From the NCBI GenBank assembly GCA_029212905.1, contig JARGPB010000031.1, positions 1 to 25,990 of the forward strand: 25,990 nt of DNA, read 5' to 3'. The notes under the pieces are model-generated. The model was given only the letters and a program-made list of their open reading frames with translations, ran no database searches and was not told the DNA's origin. Both the position numbers and the translations under genes were made by a program. The DNA is from Thalassovita sp. (GTDB taxonomy: Bacteria > Pseudomonadota > Alphaproteobacteria > Rhodobacterales > Rhodobacteraceae). Shown in pieces: positions 15,224 to 21,096 of the stretch (position 1 is its first letter; each line of letters begins with the position of its first letter).

Positions 15224-15781
15224 ATGCCAAACGATTTTGCTGTCTTTCTGGGACAAATGATGCGCCGCCCGACCGAGGTCGTCGCAATTGCACCGTCATC
15301 CGCTGCCGTCGCGCGCCGAATGACCGACGGGCTGGAACATGTCAAAGGCCCGATCGTTGAAATCGGCCCTGGCACCGGCAGCTTTACCCGCGCCATTTTG
15401 GACCGGGGTATCGCGCCTGAGCGTGTAACCTTGATGGAAATGAACCCGGTTTTCTGCGAGACCCTGCGACAAAAATTCCCCGGCGTGACCGTCCTGAATC
15501 GCCCGGCCCAAGAGATTGAACATATCGGCCTGACCGGAATTGGCGCTGTCATTTCAGGTGTTCCTGTCTTGGCCCGTCCGCAGATTCAGCGCAATGTGGT
15601 GGGGCGCGCCCTGCGTGTCATGGCGCATGATGGCGAGTTCGTACAAATCACCTATAGCCCTGGCACGCCGGTCTCGCCAGAAATGCAGGCGGAACTGGGT
15701 GTTAGCGTCGAAAAACGCGCGACGGTATGGGCCAATTTGCCACCCGCGCGCGTCTTTGTATTCCGTCGTATACAACATTGA
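15224..15781 (+). CDS. Class I SAM-dependent methyltransferase, PmtA-like (phospholipid N-methyltransferase type)
   Basis: This 185-residue small Rossmann methyltransferase resembles the rhizobial-type phosphatidylethanolamine N-methyltransferases, which are related to rRNA adenine dimethylases. The SAM loop is IVEIGPGTGSFTRAIL (44-59), with an acidic strand end VTLMEMNP, and a motif-IV-like region ISGVPVL replaces the dimethylase NPPY type. If the assignment holds it makes phosphatidylcholine precursors at the inner membrane. The start is ATG 15224 with AAAGGG 7 bases upstream; an in-frame ATG at 15206 lies inside the hairpin and lacks a site. Assignment to phospholipid rather than another substrate is by similarity of motifs only. 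Confidence 0.75.
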   Translation: MPNDFAVFLGQMMRRPTEVVAIAPSSAAVARRMTDGLEHVKGPIVEIGPGTGSFTRAILDRGIAPERVTLMEMNPVFCETLRQKFPGVTVLNRPAQEIEHIGLTGIGAVISGVPVLARPQIQRNVVGRALRVMAHDGEFVQITYSPGTPVSPEMQAELGVSVEKRATVWANLPPARVFVFRRIQH

Positions 15782-15806
15782 TTTTCCCGACGGTTCGGGT
15801 ATGTAG
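15778..15806 (+). promoter_or_regulatory. Candidate fumC promoter
   Basis: TTGATT (15778-15783), overlapping the preceding stop codon, and TATGTA (15800-15805) are 16 bases apart. Initiation would fall about 23 bases before ATG 15835. The match is moderate; read-through from the upstream gene is an alternative. Confidence 0.3.
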
Positions 15807-15834
15807 ACGGCAATTCCCTTTTGGAGGCTGACCT

Positions 15835-17229
15835 ATGACTCAAACCCGTACCGAAACCGACAGCTTTGGCCCGCTGGAAGTCCCATCTGACAAGTATTGG
15901 GGCGCACAGACGCAACGCTCGATCATGAACTTCCCCATCGGCTGGGAAAAGCAGCCGGTTGCCATCGTGCGCGCGCTGGGTGTGATCAAGAAAGCTTGCG
16001 CCATGGCGAACAAAGCCTCGGGCAAAATGGACGCGACAATCGCGGATGCCGTCATTCAGGCCGCGGGCGAAGTGGTCGAAGGCAAATTCGACGACAACTT
16101 CCCGCTGGTCGTCTGGCAGACCGGGTCCGGCACACAGTCGAATATGAACTCGAACGAGGTGATCGCCAACCGCGCCATCGAGATCTTGGGCGGCGTCATC
16201 GGCTCTAAGGATCCGGTGCACCCCAATGATCACTGCAACATGGGTCAGTCCTCGAACGACACGTTCCCCACCGCCATGCATATCGCGGCGGCCATGACCG
16301 TACGCGACGTCCTGCTGCCCGGCCTAACCAAACTGGCCGAAGGGCTGGAACAAAAGTCGAATGAATTCAAAGATATCATCAAGATCGGCCGGACCCATAC
16401 CCAGGACGCGACCCCGCTGACTTTGGGTCAGGAATTCGGTGGCTACGCGCATCAAATCCGTCAGGGCATCGCCCGGATCGAGGCAGCTCTGCCTGGCATT
16501 TACGAACTGGCGCAGGGTGGCACCGCCGTCGGCACCGGCCTGAACACTCAGAACGGTTGGGGCGAAACAGTTGCCGCCAACATGGGTGAAATCACCGGTC
16601 TGCCTTTTGTCACAGCCCCCAACAAGTTCGAAGCGCTGGCCGCCCATGACGCCATGGTCTTTATGTCTGGCGCCTTGGCCACCGTCGCGGGCAGCATGTA
16701 CAAGATCGCCAACGACATCCGTTTCCTGGGGTCGGGTCCGCGCTCTGGTCTGGGCGAATTGATCCTGCCCGAGAACGAGCCCGGATCGTCCATCATGCCC
16801 GGCAAGGTGAACCCGACACAAGCCGAAGCCATGACCCAGGTCGCCGCCCATGTGATGGGCAACAATGCCGCCATGACCTTTGCCGGCAGCCAGGGCCATT
16901 TCGAACTGAACGTCTATAACCCTATGATGTCCTATAACCTGTTGCAATCCATGCAGCTTTTGGGTGACGTCGCTGACAGCTTTACCGAGCGGATGCTGCT
17001 GGGCATTCAGGCCAACGAGCCGCGCATCGAAAAACTGATGAAGGAATCGCTGATGCTGGTGACAGCACTGGCGCCGACCATCGGGTATGACAACGCGACC
17101 AAAGTGGCCAAGACAGCCCACAAAAACGGCACCACCCTGAAGGAAGAGGCCATCGCTCTGGGCTTTGTGGATGAAGCGACCTTTGACGCTGTGGTCCGCC
17201 CCGAAGACATGATCGGCCCCAAGGGCTGA
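15835..17229 (+). CDS. fumC: Class II fumarate hydratase
   Basis: This 464-residue oxygen-stable, iron-free fumarase interconverts fumarate and L-malate in the TCA cycle as a tetramer. The family signature GSSIMPGKVNP lies at 317-327, and the active-site segments TGSGTQSNMNSNEV, SSNDTFPTAMH and GRTHTQDATPLTLGQEF are all present. The length is standard. GGAGG lies 8 bases before ATG 15835. The stop overlaps the start of the DUF4169 gene (TGATG), and the ribbon-helix-helix gene follows with another overlap, so all three are likely one transcript. An oxygen-stable fumarase suits the oxidative-stress setting, although it is a housekeeping gene. Confidence 0.97.
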   Translation: MTQTRTETDSFGPLEVPSDKYWGAQTQRSIMNFPIGWEKQPVAIVRALGVIKKACAMANKASGKMDATIADAVIQAAGEVVEGKFDDNFPLVVWQTGSGTQSNMNSNEVIANRAIEILGGVIGSKDPVHPNDHCNMGQSSNDTFPTAMHIAAAMTVRDVLLPGLTKLAEGLEQKSNEFKDIIKIGRTHTQDATPLTLGQEFGGYAHQIRQGIARIEAALPGIYELAQGGTAVGTGLNTQNGWGETVAANMGEITGLPFVTAPNKFEALAAHDAMVFMSGALATVAGSMYKIANDIRFLGSGPRSGLGELILPENEPGSSIMPGKVNPTQAEAMTQVAAHVMGNNAAMTFAGSQGHFELNVYNPMMSYNLLQSMQLLGDVADSFTERMLLGIQANEPRIEKLMKESLMLVTALAPTIGYDNATKVAKTAHKNGTTLKEEAIALGFVDEATFDAVVRPEDMIGPKG

Positions 17230-17402
17230 TGTCACAGCCGGTCAACCTGAACCGGTTCCGAAAAAACAAAGCGCGGGCCGAGAAAAAGGCCCGCGCTGAC
17301 CAAAACGCAGTCAAATTCGGCCGCACCAAGGCCCAAAAAGACATCGAGCAAACCAGCGCAGACAAAGCCTCTCGCGATCTTGATGGTAAGGCCCGCGAAT
17401 GA
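17229..17402 (+). CDS. DUF4169 family small protein
   Basis: This 57-residue, strongly basic protein starts MSQPVNLNRFRKNKARAEKK and continues as a charged, probably helical or disordered chain ending DLDGKARE. It matches the DUF4169 pattern (VNLNRFRK, then KFGRTK), a family of unknown function found next to fumC in Rhodobacterales. The start shares a base with the fumC stop (TGATG), and the stop overlaps the next gene (ATGA), so it is embedded in a coupled trio. Its N-terminal VNLNRFRK resembles the C-terminal ClpX-docking motif VSLDKFRK of the nearby SspB. Confidence 0.88.
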   Translation: MSQPVNLNRFRKNKARAEKKARADQNAVKFGRTKAQKDIEQTSADKASRDLDGKARE

Positions 17403-17617
17403 CGACACGCCCGACCAAACGCTCGCTGACGCTCAAGGGGCATCGCACCAGCGTGTCCTTAGAAGACGATTTTTGGCACGCCTTCCGAGAGATCGCAGAG
17501 GCAACCGGCAAGCCGATCAATGTTCTTGCCGCTGAAATCGACGCCGAGCGCGATCTGGACGCGGGTCTGGCCACAGCGATCCGCTTGTTTGTATTACGCT
17601 ACTACCGCAACCGTTAA
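17399..17617 (+). CDS. Ribbon-helix-helix domain protein
   Basis: This 72-residue protein has the RHH_4 layout: a basic N-terminus KRSLTLKGHRTSVSLEDDFWHAFREIAE, in which the strand RTSVSLE is the likely DNA-contacting part. Two helices follow, ending in RLFVLRYYRNR. It is probably a small dimeric DNA-binding regulator, or a relic of one, and usually accompanies fumC-DUF4169. It overlaps the DUF4169 gene as ATGA. Its TAA stop overlaps, on the other strand, the TAA of the convergent P450 gene within a shared TTAA. Confidence 0.87.
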   Translation: MTTRPTKRSLTLKGHRTSVSLEDDFWHAFREIAEATGKPINVLAAEIDAERDLDAGLATAIRLFVLRYYRNR

Positions 17618-18984
17618 CGCTCAGTAATTTTCAGCCAAATACCATCCTGGCCACGGACGGTCAGATGCGCAACGGGCATCGCAGGGCGCTCAGGCACAGA
17701 CTCGAATCGATAGGCGCGCACCAGCATTGACAGCAGCAGCGGCCCTTCAATCATCGCGAACCCGGCCCCGGTGCACACCCTCTGGCCCGCCGAAAACGGG
17801 ATATAGGCCGACCGTAAACAGGCCTTGCCGTTCTCGGTTTTGTAGCGCCCAGGATCAAACCCATCTGGATTGTCCCACAGCCGCGCGTGCCGATGCAGGT
17901 GCCACGGGCTGAGCACGATCTGACTGCCTTTGCGAACCGGGCGGTCACGCAAAACCTCGTCCTGCGCCGCTTCGCGCACCATCATCGGGACAGGCGGATA
18001 CAGCCGCAGCGTTTCGCGGAACACATCGCGCGCAATACTCAGCCTGGAAACCTCGGAAAACGCAATTTCCTCTGTCGACAACTGTGCGCTGGCCTCTGTC
18101 GCGACGGCTTCTTGCCAATCTGGGTACAGCGCCAGCAGATACAGCGCCCACGCTAACGCCGAGGCGCTGGTCTCGTGCCCGGCCAAAAAGAAGATTGCCA
18201 CCTGATCGACCATCTCGTCTGTCTCGAACCGAGCACCGGTCTGCGGATCAGCGGTTGTCATGATTTTGGTTGCCAGATCGTCCGGGGCTGTCCCGGCCTG
18301 GACCTCTGCCATACGTTGGGTGGTCAGCTGCGTGATCAGCGCCCGGATAACACGGGCCGTCGCGCGGGTGCGACGGCGATGAAACCGCGGGAACCATCGT
18401 GGCAGCGGCAATAATGCGCCCAGATTTACCACTGGCTGGGTGCGCTGATGCTCGCGGAATTCAGAGAACACCTGTGCGGCAACCTGATGTTCGATCGGGA
18501 TCGAGAAAAGCGTACGAAAGATTACGTCGGCGGCAGCATGGCTGGTTTCTGCCTCTATTTCAACAGGTTGCCCATCGGACAAGGGCCGTAATCGAGCAAC
18601 GGCGGCATGGCCGGCAGCGGTCATCGCGGGGAATGCTTCGCGCAGGCGGCCGCCCTCGAACGCGGGATCGATGATGCGGCGTTGACGCTTCCATGTCTCG
18701 CCATTGGTCACGAAAACCGAGTTTCCCAACAGCGGGCGCAACCCTTCGCCAATACGGTTGGACTTCGGGAAATCATCGGGCCGCGCGCGCAGCACCAAAT
18801 CCACCAGCTCGGGTTGATTGCACAGATACGAGCGGAAAAACGGCGTACGAAACTCGGCCATCCAAGCGCGATAGAGGCGCGCAGGCTGTGCCGACAGGAT
18901 ATCCTTGCGAAACAACTGAAAATAGCGCCAAAGCGACACCTTATCAGGCCGAGCGGGCGGTTTCGGCGGCACAGGACACGTCAT
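17614..18984 (-). CDS. Cytochrome P450
   Basis: This 456-residue soluble bacterial P450 would insert oxygen into an unknown substrate using electrons from a ferredoxin or reductase encoded elsewhere. All key elements are seen: the I-helix oxygen-binding AGHETS (268-273), the K-helix ExxR as ETLR (324-327), and the heme loop FSAGQRVCTGAG with ligand C404. The N-terminus has no membrane anchor. Its ATG overlaps the stop of the upstream alpha/beta hydrolase gene (ATGA), so the pair is probably co-translated, and hydrolysis of an ester followed or preceded by oxidation is a reasonable guess. No redox partner lies in the window. Confidence 0.93.
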   Translation of the reverse strand: MTCPVPPKPPARPDKVSLWRYFQLFRKDILSAQPARLYRAWMAEFRTPFFRSYLCNQPELVDLVLRARPDDFPKSNRIGEGLRPLLGNSVFVTNGETWKRQRRIIDPAFEGGRLREAFPAMTAAGHAAVARLRPLSDGQPVEIEAETSHAAADVIFRTLFSIPIEHQVAAQVFSEFREHQRTQPVVNLGALLPLPRWFPRFHRRRTRATARVIRALITQLTTQRMAEVQAGTAPDDLATKIMTTADPQTGARFETDEMVDQVAIFFLAGHETSASALAWALYLLALYPDWQEAVATEASAQLSTEEIAFSEVSRLSIARDVFRETLRLYPPVPMMVREAAQDEVLRDRPVRKGSQIVLSPWHLHRHARLWDNPDGFDPGRYKTENGKACLRSAYIPFSAGQRVCTGAGFAMIEGPLLLSMLVRAYRFESVPERPAMPVAHLTVRGQDGIWLKITER

Positions 18985-20189
18985 GGGGCGACCGATACAT
19001 ATTTCGACGCCGGATGGTCAATGCGGGACTTGGACGCGGGGCGGCCTTCGTACCGGCTGCGCAGGGTCAGCGGTCCGGCTGTAATGCGAAAGTAGTCATA
19101 GTCCTTGGGCCGATCAAAGGCACACATATATTGGAAATGCAGCCGGAAATAGCGGCGTTTCAGGCTGTTCCAGGTCTCGGGCGACAGGGTTTGTGTGAAT
19201 GCAGCTGAAAACACCAGCGGCCATTTTTTCTCTGGTCCAGCGACGCCAGACACGCTGACAGGATCACACAGCGCAAAGGCACAGCCGTCGCCCGGGGCAG
19301 TGACGTCCACCCAGGCGATTTCGGGGCGGTCAGACAGATAGGCCAGATCCGCGCGCAACCGCCAAGCATCAGGCAAGAAAGACACCATCGGCACCACCTG
19401 CCCCAATGTCAGCAGGTTCAGCTGCGGACCGTCCTTGGGTAGCCCCCCCCGGATCAAGTCAGACAGGATAGACACCGCCAGATGCGCCCCCGAAGAGTGC
19501 CCGACGACCAGAACCTCGTCCACATCGGTCTCGAAAGCGGCGCGGATGGTGGCGGTGAACGCGGCCATGCGCGCCTCCAGCTCGGGCGGATTGGCCCCGC
19601 GAGACCGCGCGGAATAGGCGTAATCATGCATCAGGTAATAGGCGAAAAACTTGTTATCTACCCTGCGAAACCACATCAGGATCGGTGGCACGACGGCAAA
19701 TCCCAGCACAGCCGCCCAAGGATGCAGAAACGACAGGCCCCAGCCCAGCCCCCAGGCCGCAAATAGCGCCAGCATCAGCTGCACCAGCAAAAACACCACC
19801 GGATAAAGCGCTGCAATCACCGGACCTTTGCGCAGGCGCATCAATCGACGCAACGCACCAGACCCGATATAGGTCCAAGCTGTGCGGATCAGTTGCAGAT
19901 AGGTCGCCACAATCCCCTGGTTCATGCTGTCGCGTACGATGTCAGACCAGACCAGAACCTCGAAATCCGCATGCACCTGCGCGCCATCCATCTGCGAGCG
20001 GACATGCCAGCCATAGGGGCCTTTGGTGGTTTTTGGGGTCAAGCCGATCTCGTAGCCCGAGATGCTGGCCTGCGCGGCGCCCTCTTTGCGGTACAGCTCG
20101 CGATAGCGGCGGGGATGAATCGGATCATACCCCGGAATATAAAACACCCGACGTTTGTGGACCTGTTGGTTTTGCTCGTTTGCGCTCAT
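18981..20189 (-). CDS. Membrane-associated alpha/beta hydrolase family protein
   Basis: This 402-residue protein begins KRRVFYIPGYDP, a lipase-like oxyanion-side strand. It has two hydrophobic helices at about 124-145 and 153-175, then the nucleophile elbow VVGHSSGAH (G230-H-S232-S-G234). The rest is a hydrolase-like C-terminal half with DVTAPGDGCAF and a histidine-bearing end. The membrane insert between the first strand and the elbow is unusual for soluble esterases and suggests a lipid-like substrate. The start is ATG 20189, since GAGGG lies just upstream; a longer frame to 20201 would absorb that site. It precedes and overlaps the P450 gene, and ccdA lies 50 bases upstream on the same strand. 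Confidence 0.78.
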   Translation of the reverse strand: MSANEQNQQVHKRRVFYIPGYDPIHPRRYRELYRKEGAAQASISGYEIGLTPKTTKGPYGWHVRSQMDGAQVHADFEVLVWSDIVRDSMNQGIVATYLQLIRTAWTYIGSGALRRLMRLRKGPVIAALYPVVFLLVQLMLALFAAWGLGWGLSFLHPWAAVLGFAVVPPILMWFRRVDNKFFAYYLMHDYAYSARSRGANPPELEARMAAFTATIRAAFETDVDEVLVVGHSSGAHLAVSILSDLIRGGLPKDGPQLNLLTLGQVVPMVSFLPDAWRLRADLAYLSDRPEIAWVDVTAPGDGCAFALCDPVSVSGVAGPEKKWPLVFSAAFTQTLSPETWNSLKRRYFRLHFQYMCAFDRPKDYDYFRITAGPLTLRSRYEGRPASKSRIDHPASKYVSVAP

Positions 20190-20239
20190 GACCACCCTCA
20201 TACGGGCACGCTAGCGCAGGTTTCCGACCGAAGTAAGAC

Positions 20240-20989
20240 TTAACCTAGGCTTGCAAGTGCTGGAAATTGTTCAAGCAACCAGTAAGAGAAGGACGAGAAC
20301 CCACCCGTCAGCATCAGCAACCCGATGGTCCACAGCAACAGGCCCATGACGCGCTCGATCTGCTCCATGTGGCGTTTCATCCAGTTCATGAGCCCGGTCA
20401 GACGCGGCAAGTACGCCGCCACAAGCAAGAACGGAATACCCAGCCCCGCCGCGTAAATCGCCAACAGCAATGTCCCGCGCAGGATCGAGGCCTCGGACGC
20501 GGCCAGTGACAGGATTGCCCCCAGCTGAGGCCCAATACAGGGTGTCCAGCCGAACGCGAATGCCAGGCCCAGAACATAGGCCCCAAAGGCCGAGCCGCCA
20601 CGATCCCCCGCATCAATCCGCGCCTCGCGATCCAGAAATCCAATCCGGTAAACGCCCACAAAATGCGCACCAAAGATCATCACCAGAATGCCTGCGATCG
20701 TGTTGAACCACGACTGGTAGGCCAGAAACACGCTGCCAATCGCCGAGGCCGTGAACCCCAAGAACAGAAAAACGGTCGACAGACCCAACACAAAGAAGAA
20801 TGCAGGCATCAGCGCGCTTTTGCTGCGTTTTGAATCGTTCAGATCCGCCAGAGACACCCCGCTCATATAGGCCAGATAGGGTGGCACAATTGGCAGGACA
20901 CAGGGGCTGAGAAACGAGACAATTCCCGCCACCAGCGCCACGAACATGGCGGGCAACAGACCCGCGTCTATGATCTCGATTCCGAACAT
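20240..20989 (-). CDS. ccdA: CcdA-type cytochrome c biogenesis / thiol-disulfide membrane protein
   Basis: This 249-residue, six-helix membrane protein of the DsbD/CcdA family carries reducing equivalents from cytoplasmic thioredoxin to the periplasm for apocytochrome c maturation. The redox cysteines are C30 in FLSPCVLPIVPP and C151 in GWTPCIGPQ, each in the first helix of a three-helix half. The length fits CcdA rather than full DsbD. No clear Shine-Dalgarno sequence precedes ATG 20989. It lies downstream of rne, behind the rne terminator, on the same strand. Confidence 0.93.
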   Translation of the reverse strand: MFGIEIIDAGLLPAMFVALVAGIVSFLSPCVLPIVPPYLAYMSGVSLADLNDSKRSKSALMPAFFFVLGLSTVFLFLGFTASAIGSVFLAYQSWFNTIAGILVMIFGAHFVGVYRIGFLDREARIDAGDRGGSAFGAYVLGLAFAFGWTPCIGPQLGAILSLAASEASILRGTLLLAIYAAGLGIPFLLVAAYLPRLTGLMNWMKRHMEQIERVMGLLLWTIGLLMLTGGFSSFSYWLLEQFPALASLG

Positions 20990-21063
20990 GTGTTTCTAGT
21001 ACGTCAAAATCTGCGGGGCGTCACTGCGACCGAAATCACATCTGCGTATGTCGCAAATGCAAA

Positions 21064-21089
21064 GCGCCGCCCGGTATATCGGACGGCGC
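21064..21089 (-). terminator. rne terminator
   Basis: On the minus strand GCGCCGTCCG (21089-21080) pairs with CGGGCGGCGC (21073-21064) over 10 bp, one of them a G-T pair, with a 6-base loop. TTTGCATTT follows. It sits just after the rne stop codon and should separate rne from ccdA. Confidence 0.75.
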
Positions 21090-21096
21090 CTTTATC

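Noticed and set aside
16324..17235. A 303-codon minus-strand frame opposite fumC
   Set aside because: Shadow of fumC caused by GC-rich codon use; composition is atypical for a protein.
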